Shown here: in pieces, positions 17,428-26,209 of the stretch | Layout: every line of letters starts with the position of its first letter | Position numbering within the stretch: the stretch's first letter is position 1 | Assembly (NCBI RefSeq): GCF_946480185.1 | Contig: NZ_CAMLIG010000011.1 | Span: 62,001-126,000 of the forward strand | Source: an uncultured Pedobacter sp. | GTDB taxonomy: Bacteria; Bacteroidota; Bacteroidia; Sphingobacteriales; Sphingobacteriaceae | Length of the DNA stretch: 64,000 nucleotides | Direction of reading: 5' to 3' | Position numbers and translations under genes: made by a program | Notes under the pieces: model-generated | What the model was told of the DNA's origin: nothing | What the model saw: the letters and a program-made list of their open reading frames with translations, nothing else | Database searches by the model: none

Positions 17428-17979
17428 TTATAATGCTTCTGAAACCACTTCCTTAACTTCAGGGACCATTCTCTGTAACAAGCTTTGGATGCCTGATTTT
17501 AAAGTGATGGTTGAAGACGGACAGCCACTACAAGATCCTCTTAACTCTACCGTTACAATTCCATCTGCAAAAGATCTATAAGTTATTGCTCCACCATCTT
17601 GTTCAACAGCTGGCCTTACATAGTCATTTAAAATCTGCTGGATTTTTATTTCAGTTTCAGTTCCTTGGAAATCTAAATCTTCCTCTTCTTCCTTTTCTTG
17701 TACCGCGTACTCAGATTCAATTGCACCTTTTACAAATTCTTTCAATAAAGGCTCAATATCTGCCCAATCTGCATCTTCTGTTTTGGTAACGGTAACAAAG
17801 TTACTTGCAAAAAATACCCCGTTAACAAAATTGAATTTATAAAGCTCTGTTGCAAATTTTGAATGCGCTGCACTTTCTTTCGTTGGGAAATCTATACTGC
17901 CGTTAATCAAAAGTTTATTTACAATAAACTTCATTGTAGCGGGGTTTGGCGTTGATTCTGTATATACTGTAATGTTCAT
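17428..17979 (-). CDS. Nfu-type iron-sulfur cluster scaffold/carrier
   Basis: The 183-residue protein has an Nfu N-terminal domain (about 1-88, starting MNITVYTESTPNPATMKFIVN), an acidic linker (EKEEEEDLD, 95-103) and a C-terminal NifU-like domain with the cluster-binding C150-x-x-C153 (GSCSGCP). Such proteins carry Fe-S clusters from the assembly scaffold to target apoproteins. The domain order is the one usual in Bacteroidota and eukaryotic NFU1. No other suf or isc genes are adjacent. Start and end are unambiguous and the gene is monocistronic. Confidence 0.92.
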   Translation of the reverse strand: MNITVYTESTPNPATMKFIVNKLLINGSIDFPTKESAAHSKFATELYKFNFVNGVFFASNFVTVTKTEDADWADIEPLLKEFVKGAIESEYAVQEKEEEEDLDFQGTETEIKIQQILNDYVRPAVEQDGGAITYRSFADGIVTVELRGSCSGCPSSTITLKSGIQSLLQRMVPEVKEVVSEAL

Positions 17980-18058
17980 TTTTCTTTCTTTTTGTAAAAG
18001 TAAGTATCATTAAGTTAAAACAATAAAAGCAATCTTGTTTTTACCTCTTAATGACTAT

Positions 18059-19402
18059 TTAAATTCCAGTATAATTTGAAGGCGATATTGCCCTTAATTC
18101 TGCTTTTATATCATCGGCTACGTTTAGCGTTTCAATAAAATCGCTCATCACCTGTGCATTTATTTGAGTATTTGTACGTGTTAAATCTTTTAAAGCTTCG
18201 TAAGGATTAGGGTAATTTTCTCTTCTTAAAACGGTTTGTATCGCTTCTGCCACTACTGCCCAGTTGTTTTCTAAATCTGCCTGAATCTGTTTTTGGTTAA
18301 GCAATAATTTGTTTAATCCCTTGATGGTTGATTTTAATGCAATAATGGTATGCGCTATTGGCACTCCAATATTTCTTAAAACAGTTGAATCTGTTAAATC
18401 ACGTTGCATTCTGCTCACCGGTAATTTTGCGGCTAAATGCTCAAAAAGCGCATTTGCGATACCTATGTTACCTTCAGAATTTTCAAAATCAATTGGATTT
18501 ACTTTATGTGGCATGGCGGATGAACCAACTTCACCTTCTTTAATTTTTTGCTTAAAGTAATTCATGGAAATATAAGTCCAAAAATCACGGTTTAAATCTA
18601 AAATGATATTGTTTATTCTTTTTAAGCCATCAAATTGTGCGGCCATATAATCATAGTGCTCAATTTGAGTGGTGTTTTGCAAACGCTTTAGTTTTAAATT
18701 TTTCTCTACAAAGCTGTTACCAAAGTTTTTCCAATTGATTAAAGGAAAAGCCACGTGGTGTGCGTTAAAGTTTCCGGTTGCACCGCCAAATTTAGCGCCA
18801 TAAGGAATTGCTTTTAGCAACTCAATTTGGTTCTCTAACCGTTCAACAAAAACCATTATTTCTTTCCCTAAACGCGTAGGTGATGCAGGCTGACCGTGGG
18901 TGTGTGCAAGCATTGAAACGTGTTTCCATTCTTTGGCAAGCTCTCCCAAAATGTTTTGTAGTTCTTGTAGCTGTGGATAGTAAGTTACCATCATCCCAGC
19001 TTTAAAAGAATAAGGAATTGCTGTGTTGTTAATATCCTGAGAAGTTAAGCCAAAATGGATGTATTCTTTATATTCTGATAAACCCAATTTATCAAATTTT
19101 CCTTTGATAAAGTATTCTACCGCTTTAACATCATGGTTGGTGGTTTTTTCAATTTCCTTAACCGCTAAAATATCATCTTCCGTAAGATCATTAATGGCTA
19201 ACCTAATGGCGTCAAAATTATATTGCGCCAAACCTTTTAAAGCGGGCAAAGGCAATTCGCAAAGCGCTATAAAATATTCAACCTCAACAAATATTCTGTA
19301 TTTAATTAAAGCGGCTTCAGAAAAATAAGCGCCTAAATCTGCAGTTTGTTTGTGATAGCGTCCGTCGATAGGGGAAATCGCGTTTAGCGTAGAAATGTTC
19401 AT
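18059..19402 (-). CDS. purB: Adenylosuccinate lyase
   Basis: PurB cleaves fumarate from SAICAR and from adenylosuccinate, two steps of purine synthesis. The 447-residue protein belongs to the fumarase/aspartase superfamily; the signature loop GSSAMPHKVNP is present, with TSQDINNTA and HTHGQPASPTRLGKE earlier. The start is placed at the ATG at 19402 (MNISTLNAISPIDGRY), since this is where family members begin; the frame extends 9 codons upstream without conservation. It is a single minus-strand gene. Confidence 0.95.
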   Translation of the reverse strand: MNISTLNAISPIDGRYHKQTADLGAYFSEAALIKYRIFVEVEYFIALCELPLPALKGLAQYNFDAIRLAINDLTEDDILAVKEIEKTTNHDVKAVEYFIKGKFDKLGLSEYKEYIHFGLTSQDINNTAIPYSFKAGMMVTYYPQLQELQNILGELAKEWKHVSMLAHTHGQPASPTRLGKEIMVFVERLENQIELLKAIPYGAKFGGATGNFNAHHVAFPLINWKNFGNSFVEKNLKLKRLQNTTQIEHYDYMAAQFDGLKRINNIILDLNRDFWTYISMNYFKQKIKEGEVGSSAMPHKVNPIDFENSEGNIGIANALFEHLAAKLPVSRMQRDLTDSTVLRNIGVPIAHTIIALKSTIKGLNKLLLNQKQIQADLENNWAVVAEAIQTVLRRENYPNPYEALKDLTRTNTQINAQVMSDFIETLNVADDIKAELRAISPSNYTGI

Positions 19403-19592
19403 TTTTAGTTTTTGTTTGCAAAAATACAAAAATGGGTGGCTTTTGAAATTTTGTATTGAGTTTTATCGCTATTGCTGTTAAATTACAATGAGTAGATGCG
19501 AAAAAAGAGTTGAATTATAAATAAACCGAAGTTATAATCAAAATTGCTTATTGTTTTTTTTCATTTAGCAGTTGTAAATTATATAGCTAAAA

Positions 19593-20261
19593 TTAAAGCA
19601 AACACTCTTCTTTTTCTTGAGGTAAATCTTTCTCCTCAGTATTCACGCTACAAATATCTATGATTTTACCGGCTTTATCGATAATTAAAGCAGTGAGTTT
19701 ATTGCATTTATAAGCGCCAGTATCAATATCTATAGAGTGTGTATTGGCATCGTACAAAGCCGCTTCTTTCGGGGTGTGTCCGTAAATTTGCAAACGTTCT
19801 AGTTTTTTTGTTTCGTTACGTTGCCAAACCACACCTTCTGGATTTTTAGGGTCAAAAGGATTTTCTGTTTCAGAAATACCGGCATGGGAAACAATAAATG
19901 TTGGCGTTTCAAAATATAAAGGGAAAGTAGAAAACCATCTGGCATCTTCATCAATTCTTCTTCCTTCCATTAAATATTGGCTAAATGTAGCTTCGCCAGA
20001 TTTTTCGTACCAATCTTTTTCAAAACTTTCTAAACAATGTTGCAAAAACAGTTGCTCGTGGTTGCCTCTAATTACAATAGTGTCTGGATGTTCTTTCTGT
20101 AAATTTGAAATTAGTTCGGCAACTTGCGGACTGTGTTTGCCATTATCGATAATATCACCAACAAAAATCAACTGCTGACTTTTAGGATCCCAGGTTTTTA
20201 ACAATAATTGTAGCGTGTAAAAACAGCCATGTACGTCACCAACAATAAAAAAGCTCTTCAT
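19593..20261 (-). CDS. PPP-type metallophosphoesterase (serine/threonine phosphatase-like)
   Basis: The 222-residue protein has the metal-binding motifs of PPP phosphatases in order: GDVHG (8-12), GDIIDNG, GNHE, SHAGI and GHTPKEA. It is expected to be a cytoplasmic two-metal phosphatase; bacterial members act on phosphoproteins, dinucleoside polyphosphates or small molecules. The second motif reads GDxxDNG, whereas most members have GDxxDRG, and that arginine contacts phosphate. Activity may therefore be changed or substrate range altered. The gene is on the minus strand, with 110 bases separating it from the glycosyltransferase gene. Confidence 0.85.
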   Translation of the reverse strand: MKSFFIVGDVHGCFYTLQLLLKTWDPKSQQLIFVGDIIDNGKHSPQVAELISNLQKEHPDTIVIRGNHEQLFLQHCLESFEKDWYEKSGEATFSQYLMEGRRIDEDARWFSTFPLYFETPTFIVSHAGISETENPFDPKNPEGVVWQRNETKKLERLQIYGHTPKEAALYDANTHSIDIDTGAYKCNKLTALIIDKAGKIIDICSVNTEEKDLPQEKEECLL

Positions 20262-20371
20262 ATAATTTTAATCCGCCAATTAGATTTCTGTGGTTAAACA
20301 ATTATTAGTCCAGTTTTGCGAGAAAGTCTTATGGCTTAAGCTAAAAGGTTTAAGCTTAGATAGAAAAGCAA

Positions 20372-21610
20372 TTACTTGTTTTTTTCTTCAATCCACTTTG
20401 CCATATACTTTGTACTATTTAAAGTATGATGTTGGAGCATTGCACCGTAAAAGTTTTTTTTGCGGTGATTGCCGAGATTTGACAGCATATCGTTTATGCT
20501 TTCGATGAACAAATTTGCGTAAAAAGTTTTTGGATAAACTTGGTTGATGATTTTAAAACCGTTTAGCTGAGCAATATTCCATTCTTGCTGTTGCTGATAA
20601 AGCTGAACCGCTGCATTTGCAAATTGTTCGGGTTCGTTTGTGATAATTCCGCTCCAAGCCAGATTTTGATGCATGCCTTCGGCACCGATAGCTGTAGTGA
20701 TGTTTGGCGTTCCGTTTTGCATCGCATCAATCAATTTCCCTTTTAAACCAGCACCAAAGAGGAGTGGAGCAAGACAAAGTTTTGCTTTCTGCATAACTTT
20801 GGCAACGTTTTCGGTTCTCCCCTTAATCAAAAAACCATCTTTTACATTATTCAGCTGCAACACTTTTGCCGATGGATAAGCGCCATAAATATGTAATTCC
20901 ACTTTTGGCAATTGCTTTCTGATAGTTGGCCAGATGTTGTTTTTTAAATGTAGTACAGATTGCCAATTAGGTTCATGCAAAAAATTGCCGATGCTGATAA
21001 AATGCTCCCGATCTTCAAATTTAGGGAGCTTCCCTATTTCCTCTTCTGAAATTCCGTTTAACATGAAAGGAAGATAAAGGAGTAAAGAACGCTCAACTTT
21101 AAAAAAGGAAGTTAACAGCTCTATCTCAAAAGTGGAAATCATTAAAGATAAATCGCATCTTAAAATACTCGCTATTTCGCGTTTGGCAATGTCTTCTAAT
21201 AATAAATCTGAAACATGAAAAGTGGAATTTGCTTTACAAGCTTTTTGTCGGGCTGCTCTTAAACAATGTAAATCCTCGGTATCTAATATTTTTAATGCTT
21301 CGGGGCAATTTTCGCTTACTCGCCAACCATATTGTTCTTCGGTCATAAACCGATCAAATAAAACAATAGTTGGATTTAGGCTTTTTACAAAATCATCAAA
21401 ACTGTGGTGGTTGAGTTTTATGCTTACTTTTTCAATACCGTAATCTGCTAAATTGACTGCAAAACCACTGTCTGCAGTTGCGCTGGCAAAGGTAATTTGG
21501 TAATTGTTGGTAAAAACTTCAATCAATTGCATCATCCTGCTTCCTGCCGCAGAAGAATTTGGCTCGGGCCAAACCGAACCTATAATTAAAAGTTTTGCTT
21601 GCTCTGCCAT
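20372..21610 (-). CDS. Glycosyltransferase, GT4-like
   Basis: The 412-residue protein has two Rossmann-like halves of a GT-B glycosyltransferase. The N-terminal half starts LLIIGSVWPEPNSSAAGSRMMQLIEVF, where the SAAGSRM turn is typical of acceptor domains. The C-terminal half has ISIGNFLHEPNWQSVLHL, VELHIYGAYPS, and the donor-binding APLLFGAGLKGKLIDAMQNGTP block, with the usual acidic residue replaced in the ExxxxxxxE region. It transfers a sugar from an activated nucleotide donor, probably for surface glycan. Its start overlaps the ispE stop by one base, so it is cotranscribed with ispE, although no functional link is obvious. Confidence 0.8.
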   Translation of the reverse strand: MAEQAKLLIIGSVWPEPNSSAAGSRMMQLIEVFTNNYQITFASATADSGFAVNLADYGIEKVSIKLNHHSFDDFVKSLNPTIVLFDRFMTEEQYGWRVSENCPEALKILDTEDLHCLRAARQKACKANSTFHVSDLLLEDIAKREIASILRCDLSLMISTFEIELLTSFFKVERSLLLYLPFMLNGISEEEIGKLPKFEDREHFISIGNFLHEPNWQSVLHLKNNIWPTIRKQLPKVELHIYGAYPSAKVLQLNNVKDGFLIKGRTENVAKVMQKAKLCLAPLLFGAGLKGKLIDAMQNGTPNITTAIGAEGMHQNLAWSGIITNEPEQFANAAVQLYQQQQEWNIAQLNGFKIINQVYPKTFYANLFIESINDMLSNLGNHRKKNFYGAMLQHHTLNSTKYMAKWIEEKNK

Positions 21611-22413
21611 TAAATTCCGTTGAAAACCAAATTGTCTTTTTGCAAAAAGCTTAAATCTGTGGCTTCTTTAAATATGCCATAAACGGATGCGCCGCTGCCA
21701 CTCATTAATGCAAATAAAGCGCCTGTTTCTATTAAAGAAGTTTTTACACCTCTTATTGTGGGATGATTTTTTAAAATATGGCTTTCAAAATCATTGGTGA
21801 TTTTTCCCTGCCATTCTTCAATTGGTAATTTTATGAGTTCTTTTACAGATTGTTGTGTTTTTTTTGGCTGAACACCTCGGTAAGCTTCTCCGGTTGAAAC
21901 ATGAACCGGAGGCATTACTAAAGCCATAAAATAATCACTCAAATCTAAATTTATGCTTTCAAATTCATCACCTTTTCCAAAAGCAAAAACAGGTTTATTT
22001 TCTATAAAAAAAGCACAATCGGCACCTAGTTTTCTGCAATAATTTTGCATTTTTTCGGTACTTAAATCTAGTTTAAATTTTTGATTGATGAGTTTGATGA
22101 AAAAAGCGGCATCGGCAGAACCACCTCCCAAACCAGCACCAATTGGAATTTTTTTATGTAAGTGAATTTTAATGTTAGGCAAATCAAAATCATTTCGCAA
22201 TAAATCATAAGCCTGCAAACAAAGATTTTCATTGGCATGCCCCGGAATTGCTATGCCCGAAGTTTCAAAACTCATTACAGGACTTTCAATAACCTCTAAG
22301 CCATCTTTAATTTTTATCGGATAAAAAATGGTTTCTAAATTATGGTAGCCGTCTGGTCTCCTGCTGGTTATATTTAACCCGATGTTGATTTTTGCGGATG
22401 GAAAAGTGATCAT
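21610..22413 (-). CDS. ispE: 4-diphosphocytidyl-2-C-methyl-D-erythritol kinase
   Basis: IspE phosphorylates CDP-methylerythritol in the non-mevalonate isoprenoid pathway. The 267-residue protein is a GHMP kinase: it opens with the SAKINIGLNITSRRPDGYHNLET motif, has the ATP-binding glycine loop PIGAGLGGGSADAAF, and the C-terminal SGSGASVYGIF motif. The length is normal for Bacteroidota. The stop codon TAA shares its last A with the ATG of the downstream glycosyltransferase gene. Confidence 0.94.
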   Translation of the reverse strand: MITFPSAKINIGLNITSRRPDGYHNLETIFYPIKIKDGLEVIESPVMSFETSGIAIPGHANENLCLQAYDLLRNDFDLPNIKIHLHKKIPIGAGLGGGSADAAFFIKLINQKFKLDLSTEKMQNYCRKLGADCAFFIENKPVFAFGKGDEFESINLDLSDYFMALVMPPVHVSTGEAYRGVQPKKTQQSVKELIKLPIEEWQGKITNDFESHILKNHPTIRGVKTSLIETGALFALMSGSGASVYGIFKEATDLSFLQKDNLVFNGI

Positions 22414-22498
22414 TTAAATACTAACAAACTCCGTTTTTTACACATTAATAGGATAGCAAATATAGATTAATTTAATTTGTAGGATAAAAGCGAAATAG

Positions 22499-23320
22499 AT
22501 GAAGCAGTATTTAGATTTAATGAGGCATGTGTTGAAAAATGGCACTCAAAAACACGATAGAACGGGAATTGGCACTTTAAGCGTTTTTGGCTATCAAATG
22601 CGCTTTAACTTGGCAGATGGTTTTCCGATGGTGACCACTAAAAAACTACATTTAAAATCTATTATACACGAGCTAATTTGGTTTTTAAGTGGCGATACCA
22701 ATATTAAATACCTAAAAGAAAACGGTGTTAAAATTTGGGACGAATGGGCCGATGAAGACGGCAATTTAGGTCCGGTTTACGGCTCGCAATGGCGTTCTTG
22801 GCCAACGCCGGACGGAAAGCACATTGATCAGATTACAAATATTATTCATCAGATAAAAACCAATCCGGATAGCCGTAGAATTATTGTTTCTGCGTGGAAT
22901 GTTGCCGAGATTGAAAATATGGCTTTGCCTCCCTGCCATAGTTTTTTCCAGTTTTATGTAGCTCCACCTGACCCAGTAAAAGGAGAGGAGAAGGGTAAAT
23001 TAAGCTGTCAGCTTTACCAACGCAGTGCCGATATTTTCTTGGGCGTTCCATTTAATATTGCCTCTTATGCTTTGTTAACCATGATGGTAGCACAAGTTTG
23101 CGATTTAGAATTGGGCGATTTTGTACATACTTTGGGCGATGCGCATTTGTACAATAACCATATCGAACAGGCAGATTTACAGTTGTCTCGTGATCCAAAA
23201 CCTTTGCCAACCATGAAAATCAATCCAGCTGTAAAAGATATTTTTGGGTTTAAGTTTGAGGATTTTGAATTGGTAGGTTATGACCCGCATCCGCATATTA
23301 AAGGTGCCGTGGCGGTTTAA
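22499..23320 (+). CDS. thyA: Thymidylate synthase
   Basis: ThyA makes dTMP from dUMP using methylene-tetrahydrofolate. The 273-residue protein has the catalytic cysteine C146 in [10 protein letters not shown], the folate- and dUMP-binding [20 protein letters not shown] block, [15 protein letters not shown], and ends IKGAVAV as expected for the C-terminal carboxylate. A short insert ([11 protein letters not shown], about 161-171) precedes the dUMP-binding part. Many Bacteroidota place folA next to thyA; here a phosphodiesterase gene follows instead. Confidence 0.96.
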   Translation: MKQYLDLMRHVLKNGTQKHDRTGIGTLSVFGYQMRFNLADGFPMVTTKKLHLKSIIHELIWFLSGDTNIKYLKENGVKIWDEWADEDGNLGPVYGSQWRSWPTPDGKHIDQITNIIHQIKTNPDSRRIIVSAWNVAEIENMALPPCHSFFQFYVAPPDPVKGEEKGKLSCQLYQRSADIFLGVPFNIASYALLTMMVAQVCDLELGDFVHTLGDAHLYNNHIEQADLQLSRDPKPLPTMKINPAVKDIFGFKFEDFELVGYDPHPHIKGAVAV

Positions 23321-23371
23321 CAACTTTATAATTGCGCTATTTTTTTCTGAAAATGTAGCTGAAAAACGAAT

Positions 23372-24115
23372 TTGAAAAACGAAGAGCCACCAATTATCTT
23401 AGCAACAAATCCAGTAATCGCTCACCGTGGTGCTTGGAAAGAGCGAGGACTGCCTGAAAATTCCATCGCATCTTTACGGGAAGCAATTAATTTGAAATGC
23501 CACGGTTCGGAGTTCGATGTGCATTTAACTGCGGATGATGTGTTGGTGGTAAACCACGATCAAAACTTTTACGGTTTGAATATTGAAAAATGCACTTACC
23601 AGCAATTGCTCAGCAAAAAACATCCAAACGGGGAGTATATTCCAACTGCCGAAGAGTATCTTAAAGAAGGTTTAAAGCAAAATCACACCAAATTAATATT
23701 CGAATTAAAAGAATCTGAACGTAGTAAAGCCCGCACTTTGGAGGCGGCAGAAAAGGCTGTTGATTTGTTGAATCGATTGGACAAAAACGGAATAGTGGAG
23801 TTTATTTCTTTTGATTACGATGCCCTGAAGAAAATCAAAGCATTAATGCCACACGTACAGCTTGCTTATTTAAATGGAGATATCACACCTCAGCAAGTTA
23901 AAGCCGACGGCTTAACGGGGATTGATTACGAAATACCATTTTATAAAAAGAATCCAAGTTGGATTAGCGATGCTCAAGCGATGGGCTTAAAAGTAAATGC
24001 TTGGACGGTTAATCAAAAAGAGGATATGTTATATTTTATAGACCAAGGTGCAGATAACATCACAACAAATTTCCCTGCCAGGCTATTTGAACTTTTGATA
24101 AATAAGAACAGTTAA
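23372..24115 (+). CDS. Glycerophosphodiester phosphodiesterase family protein
   Basis: The 247-residue protein is a GDPD-type TIM barrel that hydrolyses glycerophosphodiesters to glycerol 3-phosphate and an alcohol. Active-site residues are H18-R19 (AHRG), E47 and D49 (SEFDVHL), and H62 (VVNHD). No signal peptide is visible with the TTG start at 23372, so a cytoplasmic enzyme is predicted; an upstream ATG is blocked by a stop. The C-terminal AWTVNQKEDMLYFIDQGADNITTNFP segment is typical. It follows thyA at 51 bases and may be cotranscribed. Confidence 0.87.
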   Translation: MKNEEPPIILATNPVIAHRGAWKERGLPENSIASLREAINLKCHGSEFDVHLTADDVLVVNHDQNFYGLNIEKCTYQQLLSKKHPNGEYIPTAEEYLKEGLKQNHTKLIFELKESERSKARTLEAAEKAVDLLNRLDKNGIVEFISFDYDALKKIKALMPHVQLAYLNGDITPQQVKADGLTGIDYEIPFYKKNPSWISDAQAMGLKVNAWTVNQKEDMLYFIDQGADNITTNFPARLFELLINKNS

Positions 24116-24193
24116 ACTGCTTTTGAGAGGTTGCTGTTCTTGAAAAAATTGGAAGCACTTATAATATGTCCATTCTAATATAAAAACTATACG

Positions 24194-24586
24194 TTAGCTT
24201 TCTTCCTTATTAGTTATTTTAAATAATTTCATTACGGAAACTCTGTCTATCACACCTAAATACTCAGATTGTTGCCCAGTATGTAAGTCTTTTTTGTTTA
24301 AAAATTTATACCCCATTGACCAGTCTGGAAAAAATCGATTGTTGGTGTCACCTTCTTTAATAATAACGGCCAGATGATGCCTAGTATCGGCAACAATATC
24401 TTTATACAACATTGTCACGTCTTTCTTATTGCCTTCTATCAGCTGAATAAACGAATTATTGTAATAATAAAGCATGCCAGTAATATCTAGTAACGCATTT
24501 TTTTTACGTGACTGTAATAGTAAAGCATTAAGCTCTTCTTCGGTAAATTGTTGTAAAGCGTAACTGGTATAGATAAGATAATGCAT
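24194..24586 (-). CDS. BLUF-domain blue-light photoreceptor
   Basis: The 130-residue protein is a single BLUF domain, which binds FAD and changes its hydrogen-bond network under blue light. The key residues are all present: Y6 (LIYTS), N30 (KKNALLDITGML), Q48 (SFIQLIEG), and W89 and M91 (DWSMGY). There is no output domain, so signalling must go through protein contacts. It is divergent from a GAF-PAS signalling gene (start 24943) and close to a CheB-CheR-kinase fusion, so these are possible partners. Length and completeness indicate a functional photoreceptor. Confidence 0.92.
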   Translation of the reverse strand: MHYLIYTSYALQQFTEEELNALLLQSRKKNALLDITGMLYYYNNSFIQLIEGNKKDVTMLYKDIVADTRHHLAVIIKEGDTNNRFFPDWSMGYKFLNKKDLHTGQQSEYLGVIDRVSVMKLFKITNKEES

Positions 24587-24942
24587 ATGGATAAATTAAA
24601 TGAGTTTTTAGGATGCCTAATTTAAGCAAAAAGCCTGAGAACAATCTTTTTTAATCTTTTTTGGATTAAGACTTAGTCTGCAAACCTAACAAACAATCAA
24701 TGTGTAAGAAATGACATTCGACAGGTTTTGGCTTTATTAATGATATGGTACATATACAAACAAGCTGTAAATATTTTAATGGCGTATTGTTTAGTTTACC
24801 ATTAAAAGCAATCTAGGATAATTTGAGATATCAACTTTTATAATAGCGGTACATAGAAACGCGTATCAAACTATTGCGGTTTACTGATTGTAAAAAATCA
24901 ATAGGCTATTATTAATTACACAAATAATCTATCAACCTATTT
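24587..24942. other. 356-bp divergent intergenic region
   Basis: It separates the BLUF gene (minus) from the GAF-PAS gene (plus) and must carry both promoters. I found no exact TAnnTTTG box, no strong hairpin and no reading frame worth calling. A loose inverted pair (AATAGG near 24900 and CCTATT near 24938) precedes the GAF-PAS start. Confidence 0.5.
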
Positions 24943-26091
24943 ATGTTTAAGATTAATTCAAAATATTTGTCCGCCATTGATGAGCCGAAGCGTGTTAAAG
25001 TGGTGAAACAATTTGAATCGCTCAATTTAAAATATAACCAACAGTTGAGTGATATTTTAGCTGTTGCTACTAAAACATTTAAAGCACCTATCGCATTTAT
25101 TACTTTATTAGATGGAGAAACGCAGTGGATTAAAGTGAGTAAAGGCTTAGCTATTGAGAAAACACCGCAACACCTCTCTTTTTGCACACATACCATCAAA
25201 AATAAATGTATTTTAGTTGTAAATGATGCGCTTTTAAATCCTCGGTTTAACCAAAATCCGTACGTTATTAATGAGCCTAAAATTAGGTTTTATGCAGGCA
25301 TACCCTTAGTAACACCGGCCGGATATTGTATAGGAACACTCTGCGTGATGGATAAAAAACCACATAAGCCAACTGCAGAACAGAAAATGATATTAACTGT
25401 TTTGGCACAAAACGTTTCTAGTGTAATGGAGCTTCAGTTGACTATGGGATTCTTAAACAATGAGTTAGCAAACCTGAAAGTGGTTCAAAAAACCAAATCG
25501 CAAAATGAATTAAAGCTTCGGGCGATGTTTGAAAGTTTACCGGATGCTTATTTTTTACTGGGGAAGAACTGCGAAATTCTTGATTTTAATAAAGTGGCTT
25601 ATCATTTAATTCAGAAAAAATACAACACTAAATTAGCTCATGGACGTACCATGAGCGGTTTCTTAAATCCAGAACACCGAGAGGAGTTTTTGTTTCATTT
25701 TCAAAACGCATTAAAAGGTGAGTCAGTAACTTTGGAAAAACTAAAAGGTTTTATTGAAGGAGATAAGATTTGGAAGGAGTGTAGTTTTGAGCCGGTTATT
25801 AATGATATTGGAGAAATAATTGGAGTTTCTTACACCGAAAGGGATATTAATAAGAGAAAATTGAACGAGCTGAAAATAATAGATCAAAAAGAAGCCTTAA
25901 TGAAAATTGCACAAATCCAGTCGCATGATTACAGAGGTCCTGTTGCTACAATTTTAGGTTTGATGAACTTAATAGAAAATGATAATTATGTAGCTTCAAA
26001 GGAATACTTGTTGATGTTGCACAATGCAACAAAAAAATTAGATGAGAAAATTCACGACGTAGTTAATTTGGTAAATGACAAGCATTTATAA
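24943..26091 (+). CDS. GAF-PAS protein ending after a histidine-kinase-like DHp segment
   Basis: The 382-residue protein has a GAF domain (about 20-165, with FIKTLLDGETQWIKV-like FITLLDGETQWIKVSKG and RFYAGIPLVTPAGYCIGTLCVMD), a PAS domain (about 190-300, MFESLPDAYFLLGKNCEILDFN and YTERDINKRK) and a helix pair resembling HisKA with H328 in QSHDYRGPVATILGLMNL. The protein stops at 382 without a HATPase domain, and the 118 bases downstream show no remains of one. It therefore cannot phosphorylate itself. It may be an adaptor or phosphotransfer partner for the CheB-CheR-kinase next to it. There is no signal peptide. Confidence 0.82.
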   Translation: MFKINSKYLSAIDEPKRVKVVKQFESLNLKYNQQLSDILAVATKTFKAPIAFITLLDGETQWIKVSKGLAIEKTPQHLSFCTHTIKNKCILVVNDALLNPRFNQNPYVINEPKIRFYAGIPLVTPAGYCIGTLCVMDKKPHKPTAEQKMILTVLAQNVSSVMELQLTMGFLNNELANLKVVQKTKSQNELKLRAMFESLPDAYFLLGKNCEILDFNKVAYHLIQKKYNTKLAHGRTMSGFLNPEHREEFLFHFQNALKGESVTLEKLKGFIEGDKIWKECSFEPVINDIGEIIGVSYTERDINKRKLNELKIIDQKEALMKIAQIQSHDYRGPVATILGLMNLIENDNYVASKEYLLMLHNATKKLDEKIHDVVNLVNDKHL

Positions 26092-26209
26092 GCTATTAAT
26101 GTTTTAAATAAATATATCTGATAATTAATCAGTTATATTAAGAATTAAACGATATATTAGATTGAAATTTACTTCCCTTTAAGCAGTTTACCCATTAGCT
26201 TGTCACACT

